Assembly (NCBI GenBank): GCA_029936965.1
Contig: JAPYRG010000007.1
Coordinates: forward strand, 1 to 64,000
From: Fidelibacterota bacterium
GTDB taxonomy: Bacteria; Fidelibacterota; Marinisomatia; Marinisomatales; TCS55
DNA length: 64,000 nt
Direction: 5' to 3'
Shown here: positions 1 through 8,006 of the stretch, in pieces
Layout of the letters: each line of letters begins with the position of its first letter
How positions within the stretch are numbered: position 1 is the stretch's first letter
Made by a program: the position numbers and the translations under genes
Notes under the pieces: generated by a model
Told to the model about the DNA's origin: nothing
Seen by the model: only the letters and a program-made list of their open reading frames with translations
The model's database searches: none

Positions 1-33
1 CATAATCAAAACACATAAATGGTTTGAGTTTTT

Positions 34-85
34 TACTACTTCCAAAACGAACTCGGTTACGATTGAGTGAGTTTCGGTAGTAGTA
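34..85. repeat. Imperfect inverted repeat near the left edge
   Basis: TACTACT at 34-40 pairs with AGTAGTA at 79-85. The inner bases CC...CGAA.CTC and GAG.TTCG.GG extend the pairing with small bulges. No U-tract follows on either strand, so it is not a clear terminator. It may belong to the end of an upstream transcription unit outside the window. I see no gene in 1-330; besides this repeat the stretch holds the promoter/operator and the long inverted repeat listed next. Confidence 0.4.
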
Positions 86-169
86 CGGGGTAATCAATTC
101 ATTTTTACCCTTAATAACTTCATAATCTTATAAATCCTTTTTATACCATATAAAAAAATATAATTATTG

Positions 170-198
170 TTGCACATATAAAATATTATAGATAATCT
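170..198 (+). promoter_or_regulatory. Possible promoter of the iron operon
   Basis: TTGCAC at 170-175 and TAATCT at 193-198 are 17 bases apart, a sigma-70-like arrangement in very AT-rich DNA. The predicted start would fall inside the Fur-like palindrome at 200-220, which suits repression by occlusion. An alternative -10, TATAAT at 312-317, lies just before the first gene. The choice between them is a guess from sequence alone. Confidence 0.3.
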
Positions 199-199
199 T

Positions 200-220
200 T
201 AATGAGACTAAGTCTCATTA
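200..220. promoter_or_regulatory. Fur-like iron operator (perfect palindrome)
   Basis: TAATGAGACT, one central base, then AGTCTCATTA: a perfect 10-1-10 inverted repeat. It contains the TGA-N-TCA-type 7-1-7 layout typical of Fur-family boxes. It lies 110 bases before a ferric/ferrous permease gene and a TonB receptor gene, so iron-responsive repression is the natural reading. The protein that binds is inferred; a DtxR/IdeR-type regulator using a similar palindrome cannot be excluded. Confidence 0.65.
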
Positions 221-230
221 GCAATAACTT

Positions 231-305
231 TACTTACCAAGGAAGTTTCACCGTCTCCTATAAAGTTTGGATCCAAAAATAAGGTAGAAACTTCCTTGGT
301 AAGTA
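231..305. repeat. Perfect 19-bp inverted repeat with 37-base loop
   Basis: TACTTACCAAGGAAGTTTC at 231-249 is exactly complementary to 287-305, enclosing 37 bases. It sits between the Fur-like box and the FTR1 start codon. If transcription starts near 205 the leader would fold into a very stable hairpin 25 bases before the start codon. If it starts near 325 the right arm would overlap the -35 region as an operator. There is no U-tract, so it does not look like an intrinsic terminator. A tiny transposon-derived element is another possibility. Confidence 0.75.
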
Positions 306-330
306 AATATTTATAATATAAATATTAATT

Positions 331-1152
331 ATGGCAGAATTTATAGTTGTATTTAGAGAAGTACTTGAGGCTTCGTTAATTATAGGAATTCTCTATACTT
401 TTTTAAACAAAACGAATCAACAAGATTCAATTAAACATCTTTGGAAAGGTGTGTATCTGGCTTTAATTGCTAGTGTAGTTGGTTCTGTGCTTTTTCATGT
501 ATTATTAGGTGGATTTACTGGACAAGCGGAAAAATTATTTGAAGGTATTGTAATGATTATAGCTGCAGCTGTTCTGGGGACTATGATTATATGGATGGCT
601 AAAAATAAAAATATAGCAGCAGAATTAGAGGAAAAAGCAGAATTAGCTATATCCTCAGAACAAATGAGTTATGGGATCCTTGGTTTGGCCTTTATTGCAG
701 TATTTAGAGAAGGAATTGAAACTATATTATTTATTTATGGAATTATGATAAAACAAGGTGGGGTTTCAATTGCAGCATCTCTATTAGGAGGATTTTTAGC
801 TATAAGTATCGGTTATGTTATTTTTGTTCAAGGTAAAAATGTACCATTAAAAACTTTTTTTAATGTTAGTTCAATTTTACTCATCTTGGTTGCTTCTGGT
901 ATGCTCGCTTATGGTGTGCATGAGCTTGAATCAGCAGGCATTATAACTGATTATGGAAGAATATGGGATATAAATCCACCAAAGAATCTTGATGGATCAT
1001 ATCCATTATTTCATGATAAAGGATATATAGGTGGATTATTGAAAGGTTTATTTGGTTATAATGGTGATCCAAGTTTAATTGAATTATTAGCTTGGATAAC
1101 TGTTTCTAGTGGACTTTTTATAAGTTGGAAAAGAATTTCATCTCAAAGTTAA
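331..1152 (+). CDS. FTR1-family iron permease
   Basis: An inner-membrane iron permease of the FTR1/EfeU family, 273 residues and about seven hydrophobic segments. Both diagnostic iron-binding motifs are present: REVLE at residues 9-13 in the first helix and REGIE at 126-130. These acidic motifs carry iron through the membrane in known members. The partners usually encoded beside FTR1 (EfeO/EfeB, a multicopper oxidase or P19) are absent; instead a TonB receptor and a propeller lipoprotein follow on the same strand. No Shine-Dalgarno sequence is visible before the ATG. A Fur-like palindrome and a large inverted repeat lie upstream, so the gene is probably iron-repressed. The family is certain; the exact substrate (Fe2+ or Fe3+) is inferred. 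Confidence 0.9.
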   Translation: MAEFIVVFREVLEASLIIGILYTFLNKTNQQDSIKHLWKGVYLALIASVVGSVLFHVLLGGFTGQAEKLFEGIVMIIAAAVLGTMIIWMAKNKNIAAELEEKAELAISSEQMSYGILGLAFIAVFREGIETILFIYGIMIKQGGVSIAASLLGGFLAISIGYVIFVQGKNVPLKTFFNVSSILLILVASGMLAYGVHELESAGIITDYGRIWDINPPKNLDGSYPLFHDKGYIGGLLKGLFGYNGDPSLIELLAWITVSSGLFISWKRISSQS

Positions 1153-1181
1153 TTATTTATAAAAAATTATAAGATAAAATA

Positions 1182-3599
1182 ATGTATAGATTATCAATAC
1201 TTCTTATAGGCATAATTCAATTAATGAACGCTGATGTATTTTTAGGTAAAGTAGTTGATTCATCAACTGGAATGCCTATTGTAGAAGCAAATATAAAATT
1301 AAAACATAAAAATAATGAAGGCACCGTAACAGACCCTAACGGTGTATTTACTTTTTCTGGAAACAATGGTGATAGTGCATTAATCGAAATTACGGCAATT
1401 GGCTATACGGGATTAGAAAAGATGGTTTTCTTATCAGAACCACGCGCTATGATTATTAAGCTTGAACAAAGTGCAATAAAACTTTCTCCCATTAATGTGC
1501 TAGCTGATAGATCTAGGATATCTGGAGTTGGTCAAAATTTTTATAGAATTCCTGGGTCACTATCAATAGTATCTAAGACTGAGGTCATGGAGTTTCGTGA
1601 CACAGATATAAATAAAGTTATTTCGCAAGTTCCTGGAGTTTATTTACAGGAGGAAGATGGGTATGGTTTAAGGCCTAATATAGGCATGAGAGGTAGCGGA
1701 CTAGAAAGATCCTCAAAAATAAATATGATGGAAGATGGAGTATTAATTTCTCCCGCACCATATTCTTCTCCAGCTGCTTATTATTCACCGACAGCGGGTA
1801 GAATAGAATCTTTTGAGATTAGAAAGGGTTCTTCTCAAGTTAAATATGGGCCTCATTCCACAGGAGGGGCGATCAATTATATATCTGCATCTATTCCTAA
1901 AGAACTTGATTTTAATGGATTATTATCCTTAGGTGAATATGGTTCTCAAGTTGCAAAATTTAAATCTGGTATGTCTTCCAAAAATTTTGGGATAATGTTT
2001 CAGACGCATAATGAAAAAGCAGGAGGGTTTAAAGAATTACAGGGAGGAGGTAACACAGGATACGATAAAAATGATTTATTGTTTAAAGTAAGAATTAATA
2101 CAAGTTCTGATTTAGCTCTACTACAATTAAAATTGAGCAGTACAGATGAAATTAGCAATGAGACTTATTTAGGCTTAACCAGGGATGATTTTGATCAAAA
2201 TCCTTTTATGAGATACAGAGCTTCTCAGAAAGATAAAATGGATGCTGATCACGAGCAAATTTCCTTAACGGCAATCTTAAAACCATTTGAGAACTTAGAT
2301 ATTACTTCAACATTGTATGATAATCATTTTCATAGGAATTGGTATAAATTGAATAAAGTTAATGGATATGGGATAGGATCTATTTTAAGTAATGATACCG
2401 GTACAGATTCAACTTATCAATTACTATCGGCTAATAATAGCATTGATGATGTTTATGATATTAAGGCAAATAATAGAATATATGTATCGAGTGGCCTCCA
2501 ATCTGTCTTAAGATCAAATTTTAAATTTTTTGGTAAACAAAATGATTTAATGTTTGGACTTAGGATTCATTCTGATGCAATGAATAGATTTCAAAAATCA
2601 GATAAGTATAAAATGAATAATGGTAATTTAATTATGACTACTGAGGGTGTCTGGGGTGAGGGAAGTAAAAATAATCGACTATACAGTGCAAAAGCTAATT
2701 CATTGTTTATAGAAAATGAATTAACATTAAATAGAACAATTATAACTGTTGGTTCTCGAATGGAATCAATACATCTTGAAAGAAAAGATTGGGGTTCAGA
2801 TGTAAATCGTGATTCAACTCCTTCTTCAATAAAAAAAGATAAATTAGAAATATTTATTCCTGGAATCGGTTTATCATATCAGTTATTCCAAGGGGTTCAG
2901 TTTTTCACTGGTATGCATAAAGGTTTTTCACCACCTGGGCCTGGTTTTGATGAGGAAGATGAGGTGTTACCTGAAGAAAGTAATAATTTTGAATTAGGAT
3001 TGCGTTTTAATCAAGGATTTCACAATGCTGAATTAGTCACATTTTATAATGATTACAAAAATTTACTTGGGGAGGACACTGAAGCTTCAGGGTCTGGGAC
3101 ATATGCACAATTTAACGGTGGAAAAGTCCTGATAAATGGTATTGAATTTTCATATAGCAATCTTATTAAGATTAATAAATTATTATTTCCTTTTTCTTTT
3201 TCCCATACCTACACGATAGCAAAATTCAACAATAATTTTGATAGTGACTTTGATCCATGGGGGAATGTTTCTATCGATGATGAATTACCTTATATTCCAC
3301 GTAATATGCTTCACGCAAGGATTGGAATAGGAATGGGAAAAAGTCAAACTTACTTGAGATTTAAGCATATTGGTAAAACGAGAACTGTTGCTGGAAAAGA
3401 TAAATTGTCAGAAATCAATAGTGCTGATGCGATAAATACAGTTGATTTTGTTTCAAAATATAAAATTAATAAATATATAATTGTTGAAATAAAGTTTTAT
3501 AATGTAACAAATTCCAAATCTTCCATTGCAAATAGACCTGCAGGTTTAAGACCGAATATGCCTCGCCAGTTAATAACGTCAATTAGTTTTGATTTTTAA
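1182..3599 (+). CDS. TonB-dependent receptor, FecA-like
   Basis: An outer-membrane receptor of 805 residues. Residues 1-17 are a signal peptide. About 20-92 form a carboxypeptidase-regulatory-like beta-sandwich (VVDSSTGMPIVEANIKL), as in many FCB-group receptors. About 112-220 are the plug, with GMRGSGLERS and a GGAINYIS ending typical of ferric-dicitrate (FecA)-like receptors. The rest is the 22-strand barrel, ending in aromatic SFDF for outer-membrane insertion. It lies 29 bases after the FTR1 gene in the same orientation, so a ferric chelate is the likely substrate. TonB-ExbBD would have to be encoded elsewhere. The substrate is inferred from context. Confidence 0.88.
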   Translation: MYRLSILLIGIIQLMNADVFLGKVVDSSTGMPIVEANIKLKHKNNEGTVTDPNGVFTFSGNNGDSALIEITAIGYTGLEKMVFLSEPRAMIIKLEQSAIKLSPINVLADRSRISGVGQNFYRIPGSLSIVSKTEVMEFRDTDINKVISQVPGVYLQEEDGYGLRPNIGMRGSGLERSSKINMMEDGVLISPAPYSSPAAYYSPTAGRIESFEIRKGSSQVKYGPHSTGGAINYISASIPKELDFNGLLSLGEYGSQVAKFKSGMSSKNFGIMFQTHNEKAGGFKELQGGGNTGYDKNDLLFKVRINTSSDLALLQLKLSSTDEISNETYLGLTRDDFDQNPFMRYRASQKDKMDADHEQISLTAILKPFENLDITSTLYDNHFHRNWYKLNKVNGYGIGSILSNDTGTDSTYQLLSANNSIDDVYDIKANNRIYVSSGLQSVLRSNFKFFGKQNDLMFGLRIHSDAMNRFQKSDKYKMNNGNLIMTTEGVWGEGSKNNRLYSAKANSLFIENELTLNRTIITVGSRMESIHLERKDWGSDVNRDSTPSSIKKDKLEIFIPGIGLSYQLFQGVQFFTGMHKGFSPPGPGFDEEDEVLPEESNNFELGLRFNQGFHNAELVTFYNDYKNLLGEDTEASGSGTYAQFNGGKVLINGIEFSYSNLIKINKLLFPFSFSHTYTIAKFNNNFDSDFDPWGNVSIDDELPYIPRNMLHARIGIGMGKSQTYLRFKHIGKTRTVAGKDKLSEINSADAINTVDFVSKYKINKYIIVEIKFYNVTNSKSSIANRPAGLRPNMPRQLITSISFDF

Positions 3600-3641
3600 T
3601 ATTATTTTAATACAAAACTAATCTGTTATGAAAATAATGTA

Positions 3642-4706
3642 ATGTGTCGAAATATTTATTTATTTTTTATCATTTTCATTATTTTTAATTGTACAAGCCG
3701 CAATAATCAAGATCTTAACCTCATATATAATAATTCATTAATTATAGAGGGAGAATCTCATATTAAAAATATATCTCAATTAACATTTTCTGGTGAAAAT
3801 GCCGAAGCCTATTTTAGTCCAGATGGAAAAAAATTAATTTATCAGAGTCATGATGGAGATAGTCTATGTGATCAGATTTACATAATGGATATTGAAACGG
3901 GCAATACTGATCCTGTTTCCAATGGTCAAGGAGTAACAACTTGTAGCTTTTATCAATACCCTGATACGAACAAAATAATTTATTCTTCTACCTATCAAGA
4001 TGATTCAGCATGCCCTCCAAAACCAGATTATAGTATGGGATACGTATGGAAGTTATACCCTGGTTATGATATTTTTTCAGCTAATGTGAATGGATCGAAT
4101 CCTGTACGTCTAACATCGTCACCTACATATGATGCGGAAGCAACATATTCTTTTGATGGAAAGAAAATAATCTATACTTCATTAAAAAGTGGAGATCTAG
4201 AATTGTGGACTATGAATCCAGATGGGACTAATAAAGAACAATTAACTGATAAATTAGGATATGATGGAGGAGCTTTTTATAGTCACGATGGATCAAAGAT
4301 TATTTGGAGAGCTTATTATCCTAAAACAGAAAAAGAGATATCTGATTATAAATATTTGTTATCTGATAATTCAATAGGCCCCATGGCTTTACAATTATGG
4401 GTGATGAATGCGGATGGTTCAAATAAGAAACAAATCACGAATAATGGCTCTGCAAATTTTGGACCATTTTTTTTCCCTAAAGATAATAAAATTATTTTTT
4501 CATCAAACATGCATGACCTAAAAAGACGTGATTTTGATTTATACTCAGTTAATATAGATGGAAGCGGTTTAGAAAGAATAACTTATTTTGACGGGTTTGA
4601 TGGTTTTCCCATGTTTAGTCCGAATGGGAAGTATCTTGTCTTTGCTTCTAATCGCAATCAAAAGGACAGAGGAGACACAAATCTATTTATATGTGAATGG
4701 AAGTAA
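3642..4706 (+). CDS. TolB-like beta-propeller lipoprotein
   Basis: A 354-residue lipoprotein. Residues 1-16 are a hydrophobic signal and Cys17 follows the lipobox IIFNC. The rest consists of repeated WD40-like/PD40 blades of the TolB type (FSPDGKKLIYQS, SFDGKKIIYTS, SHDGSKIIW, FSPNGKYLVFASN), about five or six blades. PD40 propellers in the periplasm usually scaffold protein contacts. Here the protein closes an operon with an iron permease and a TonB receptor, so it may act between them. That role is an inference. No catalytic motif is evident. Confidence 0.75.
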   Translation: MCRNIYLFFIIFIIFNCTSRNNQDLNLIYNNSLIIEGESHIKNISQLTFSGENAEAYFSPDGKKLIYQSHDGDSLCDQIYIMDIETGNTDPVSNGQGVTTCSFYQYPDTNKIIYSSTYQDDSACPPKPDYSMGYVWKLYPGYDIFSANVNGSNPVRLTSSPTYDAEATYSFDGKKIIYTSLKSGDLELWTMNPDGTNKEQLTDKLGYDGGAFYSHDGSKIIWRAYYPKTEKEISDYKYLLSDNSIGPMALQLWVMNADGSNKKQITNNGSANFGPFFFPKDNKIIFSSNMHDLKRRDFDLYSVNIDGSGLERITYFDGFDGFPMFSPNGKYLVFASNRNQKDRGDTNLFICEWK

Positions 4707-4717
4707 TATTAGGTTAA

Positions 4718-4790
4718 ATCTCTCCGAGGAGAGATCGACGATAAATTTCTTGACATTTTGCTAATTACTATAGTACGTTCACCGAGGAGA
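4718..4790 (+). promoter_or_regulatory. Dyad, promoter and repeated CCGAGGAGA before the small basic protein
   Basis: An 18-bp dyad, ATCTCTCC-GA-GGAGAGAT, lies at 4718-4735. TTGACA at 4750-4755 is a perfect -35 box; the best-spaced -10 is TACGTT at 4774-4779 (18 bases), while TATAGT at 4769 is better in sequence but too close. CCGAGGAGA occurs twice, at 4724-4732 in the dyad and at 4782-4790 near the predicted transcript start. A regulator or an RNA structure could use these repeats. The promoter is likely; the operator role is a guess. Confidence 0.45.
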
Positions 4791-4833
4791 CATAGTTCTT
4801 TAAACTTTTTTAACTAAAATAAAGGAGGAATCC

Positions 4834-5061
4834 ATGGCTGAAACAGTAAGAGCATGTGGAGTAAAAAAAGAAAGTGGTTACCTATATTACCTCGGTAAAG
4901 ACGGAAACGTATGGCGTTCTAAAATGGCCCGCGCTGGTAAAGGTGGTGGCAATGCAGAAAAAGTAGCAGATGCAGGTGTTAGCCGTGAATCTGGCTATCT
5001 TTACTTCATTGATAAAAATGGTGATGTTGCACGCGCAAAAATGGCCCGGGGTCGTAAATAG
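4834..5061 (+). CDS. Small basic protein with a duplicated SGYLY motif
   Basis: A 75-residue protein made of two copies of one motif, residues 10-33 and 49-72, with 15 of 24 positions identical. Each copy runs ESGYLY, K(D/N)G(N/D)V, then a basic KMAR end. A glycine-rich linker (35-39) joins them and the tail is GRK. There is no signal peptide or membrane segment; a cytoplasmic nucleic-acid-binding role is possible but unproven. AAAGGAGGA at 4821-4829, well spaced from the ATG, is one of the strongest ribosome binding sites in the window. A promoter and a terminator flank the gene and its GC content is above its surroundings, so it is probably a highly expressed single-gene unit. I do not recognise the family with certainty. 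Confidence 0.85.
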   Translation: MAETVRACGVKKESGYLYYLGKDGNVWRSKMARAGKGGGNAEKVADAGVSRESGYLYFIDKNGDVARAKMARGRK

Positions 5062-5082
5062 ATTCTTGACCAGATTTTGAGA

Positions 5083-5115
5083 AAAAGCCTCAAAGTTTTT
5101 TTGGGGCTTTTTTTT
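5083..5115 (+). terminator. Rho-independent terminator
   Basis: AAAAGCCTCAAA (5083-5094) pairs with TTTGGGGCTTTT (5100-5111), with one G-U pair, and runs straight into a T-tract. It ends the transcript of the small basic protein. Confidence 0.9.
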
Positions 5116-5204
5116 ACTGATTTTTTAATTTGCGATTAAACTTATATAAATTATATCAAAAAAAAACTTCATGATCATTTCTTAATGTGATAAATTTTGC
5201 AATC

Positions 5205-5981
5205 ATGTTGCGCATAACAATTTTGTCCCTAATATTATTTTTCTCTAGTTGCACTGCATTGCGACCAAAACTATTTTCTCGAGATCGTGATATTAGAGAT
5301 ATAATTACTTCTATTCCCGCAGAAGTAAAAAAACTACCCGTAGGAAACAGAAAACAACAACCTGTCAAATCGGATCCGACATTACTAGATGGTTTTATCA
5401 AGCCTCTTCCTAATGGTTGGGTACTTGCAAGAGAACCAATATCAAATTGGAATTCAAGTTTATCTGCAGTGATGGGTTATTTCCCTGATTCACTATCCGT
5501 TGCAGAGTTTTGGGATGATCCATTAGCTTTAAAATCGGGTTTCCGAATTCCTGTTAGGCGAGCAAAAATGATGTATGAGTATACCACTCGTTTAACAATT
5601 GAAAGAATTGAACTTCGTTTTATTAATATTGATTTTATTTATAGTATAACAAACATTGAAGCCTCACACTATAAACTTGAAAGTGTTCATAAAACTGTTG
5701 AACTTAAAGATATTGGCTTTCCTCAAGTAACCACGGAAGATGTTTTGCAACATAAAATTATGATGACATATGGTCCTCCAAATGAATTTGATGGAACTTG
5801 GCATCGCTATCTAGATGATCTAACAGAAATGAATGTGCGTATTTTGGATGATTGGAATTTGGCAATTAATCTACGTGGATTAGTAGTTGAGCAGGACCTT
5901 CGAAATGCTATTGAGCACGTATATTCTGAGCAAGGTATCGAATATAAGAAGATGCAACTCATGGAGAGTTTCGACCTCTAA
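5205..5981 (+). CDS. Lipoprotein of unknown function
   Basis: A 258-residue predicted lipoprotein. I chose the ATG at 5205 because it gives a compact lipid signal ending in FFSSC (Cys16); a GTG at 5187 would add six residues with no gain. The mature part has no domain I recognise. It is mixed alpha/beta with a WDDPLALKSGFRIPVRRAK segment near the middle and no internal membrane helices. It is followed 40 bases later by an Omp85-family gene on the same strand, so an envelope role is likely. Function unknown. Confidence 0.75.
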   Translation: MLRITILSLILFFSSCTALRPKLFSRDRDIRDIITSIPAEVKKLPVGNRKQQPVKSDPTLLDGFIKPLPNGWVLAREPISNWNSSLSAVMGYFPDSLSVAEFWDDPLALKSGFRIPVRRAKMMYEYTTRLTIERIELRFINIDFIYSITNIEASHYKLESVHKTVELKDIGFPQVTTEDVLQHKIMMTYGPPNEFDGTWHRYLDDLTEMNVRILDDWNLAINLRGLVVEQDLRNAIEHVYSEQGIEYKKMQLMESFDL

Positions 5982-6020
5982 ATTATTTAATCGACCCATA
6001 TAATCATGAGGTCGACCCAT
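5971..6020. repeat. Phased direct repeats and dyad before the Omp85 gene
   Basis: TCGACCCAT occurs at 5991-5999 and 6012-6020, exactly 21 bases apart; the second copy ends one base before the Omp85 start codon. TCGACCTC at 5971-5978 is complementary to GAGGTCGA at 6008-6015. The left arm lies in the last codons of the lipoprotein gene. The two-turn phasing suggests a binding site or a leader hairpin that affects Omp85 translation. The role is inferred. Confidence 0.5.
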
Positions 6021-6021
6021 T

Positions 6022-7302
6022 ATGTTATATAAACAATTTTTTATCTTAATATTTGCATCATTTATATGGGCTAATAACCTACCTATCGTTTCTTCAATTG
6101 AATTTAAAGGCCATAAAATTACCAAGGATTATATTATTAAAAGAGAAATCCAACATCCACTTGATATACCATTAGATAGTTCTTTAGCAGATCAAGATAA
6201 GGATCGTTTATTGAATTTGGGAATTTTTGCAGACGTATCCTGGAGGATGGTTCCTTTAGCAGATTTAACTGTAATCTTGCAATATAATCTTATTGAGTCT
6301 TCACTACGGATTCTTCCTGCTGCTAGCCCAACCTATGAAGAAGAATATGGATGGTCATTTGGAGGAATGTTTATGATAAGAAATTTTCGAGGAAAAAATG
6401 AGAATCTTACATTTGCAGGATCTACAGGTGCTCGCAGATCCTATTTTTTATCATTTAATAATCCATGGATTATGGGTGATCACGTTTCATTACGCTTTAT
6501 GACAGGTAAGAGCAATACTATGCATCCATTTCTAGATTATGAACAGAATACATTAACATCTGAAATTATTTTTGGTCGATATTTTGGTTACAAACATAAG
6601 GCTAGTATCGGTTTTGAATTAGAGAGGAAAACGTTTACTAGTAAAATAGACACATTGGAATATATATCTATTAATCCCCTAGGAAGTTATTCGTATGATA
6701 CTAGAGATGTGTATCGAGATCCAAGTAAGGGTTTACTAATTACCCAAGGGTTTTTTAGCATTCTTGATCTGGAAAAGGATATGAATAACCTCTGGTGGGT
6801 ACAGTCATATAGTATATACCATACAATTAATAATTCTATTAAAAAATTGACTGCTGCATTTAACATGTCCTTTTTGACAACATTTGGAGATATAGATGAA
6901 GTTTTTGTTTCATGGTTAGGTGGCGCAGAAAATGTTCGTGGTTGGTCAATTCCCAATCATTCTATTCATTCAAATCTTGATAATAAATTCCGATTTGGAA
7001 ACCATTCAGCAGTTTTTTCTGCTGAATTAAGACAAACAATAATTCCTACACAAGTATTTGCAACAGAACTTATGGATTGGAAACAGGAGTATGGGTTGAC
7101 ACTGGTAGGTTTTTTTGATTTAGGATATACTTCCAGAAAGAAAGAAGATCTATTTAGTCATTTGCCTATGATTGGTATAGGTTTTGGATTTCGAGTCCCA
7201 TTTCCTATGGCTGGTACAGTTGGTCTAGATTATGGTTGGGGATACAGAAATGGGAGTTTTATTGATCAAGCATTGCATTTAGTAGTAGGTCAAAAGTTTT
7301 AA
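6022..7302 (+). CDS. Short Omp85/BamA-family outer-membrane protein
   Basis: A 426-residue Omp85-superfamily protein. A signal peptide (1-17) is followed by one POTRA-like domain (about 22-95, with IEFKGHKITKDYIIKREI and LLNLGIFADV). The rest is a 16-strand-type barrel with the conserved loop motif VRGW and a C-terminal QKF. Typical BamA has five POTRA domains and about 800 residues, so this is a short accessory member, nearer to TamA-like or surface-antigen proteins than to the essential assembly factor. It may insert or export a specific envelope protein, possibly with the lipoprotein before it. Family sure, role inferred. Confidence 0.82.
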   Translation: MLYKQFFILIFASFIWANNLPIVSSIEFKGHKITKDYIIKREIQHPLDIPLDSSLADQDKDRLLNLGIFADVSWRMVPLADLTVILQYNLIESSLRILPAASPTYEEEYGWSFGGMFMIRNFRGKNENLTFAGSTGARRSYFLSFNNPWIMGDHVSLRFMTGKSNTMHPFLDYEQNTLTSEIIFGRYFGYKHKASIGFELERKTFTSKIDTLEYISINPLGSYSYDTRDVYRDPSKGLLITQGFFSILDLEKDMNNLWWVQSYSIYHTINNSIKKLTAAFNMSFLTTFGDIDEVFVSWLGGAENVRGWSIPNHSIHSNLDNKFRFGNHSAVFSAELRQTIIPTQVFATELMDWKQEYGLTLVGFFDLGYTSRKKEDLFSHLPMIGIGFGFRVPFPMAGTVGLDYGWGYRNGSFIDQALHLVVGQKF

Positions 7303-7303
7303 T

Positions 7304-7951
7304 CTATTTTCTTTTCTTAAAAATAAGCGTTTTATCAAAGCGATTTTCAGTACCATTCCTTATTCTACTAATATTGCTACGATGGGTATAAATAACGAAC
7401 CAAGGGACAAGTAAGCTAAAAATAACCAAAGATAGATTTGGGGTAATAATTCCTAGACCCGGAAGAATAAGTATGATGATTGGAAGTGAAATAGCTGCAA
7501 AAATTGATCCAAGAGATACATAACCTGTAGTAACAACAACAGAAATAGCAACTATTAGGCATAATGGGAATACGACAGGAAATAAAGCAAGCAATACGCC
7601 AATCAATGAGCCTACTCCTTTTCCCCCTTTAAATCCCGCAAAAATAGGATAAGTATGTCCGAACACAGCAGAAAAACCACATAATATTTGTATAAATCCT
7701 ATATCAGGTATTGATATAGATTGAAATATTTTTGTAGCATATATTGCCGTTGGTAACCATGCTTTAAATATATCTAAGAATAACACGATAAGAGCATATT
7801 TCCATCCTAAAATACGATAGACATTTGTTGCGCCAGCATTTCCACTTCCATGTTCTCTAATATCAATATTTTTTGCAACCCTACTAACAATAATACTTGT
7901 AGGAATTGAACCTGTTAAATAACTAAGAATTAATAGTGTAATAAACTCCAT
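7304..7951 (-). CDS. plsY: Glycerol-3-phosphate acyltransferase PlsY
   Basis: An integral membrane enzyme of 215 residues that transfers an acyl group from acyl-phosphate to glycerol-3-phosphate, the first step of phospholipid synthesis. All three family motifs are visible: GSIPTS near the N-terminus, HGSGNAGATN with the catalytic His-Gly-Ser-Gly, and GHTYPIFAGFKGGKGV. Length and five or more hydrophobic segments match PlsY. The gene converges on the Omp85 gene with one base between their stop codons. Confidence 0.95.
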   Translation of the reverse strand: MEFITLLILSYLTGSIPTSIIVSRVAKNIDIREHGSGNAGATNVYRILGWKYALIVLFLDIFKAWLPTAIYATKIFQSISIPDIGFIQILCGFSAVFGHTYPIFAGFKGGKGVGSLIGVLLALFPVVFPLCLIVAISVVVTTGYVSLGSIFAAISLPIIILILPGLGIITPNLSLVIFSLLVPWFVIYTHRSNISRIRNGTENRFDKTLIFKKRK

Positions 7952-8006
7952 AGGTGATTACTTATCTATTAAGAAAACTATACAAATGAATAAATATTTA
8001 ATGAAC

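Noticed and set aside
231-305. The long inverted repeat as a terminator of an upstream gene
   Set aside because: No T-tract follows the stem on either strand and the loop is 37 bases, so intrinsic termination is unlikely.
5156-5401. Minus-strand open frame opposite the lipoprotein gene
   Set aside because: It overlaps a well-supported lipoprotein gene in full and shows no protein features.
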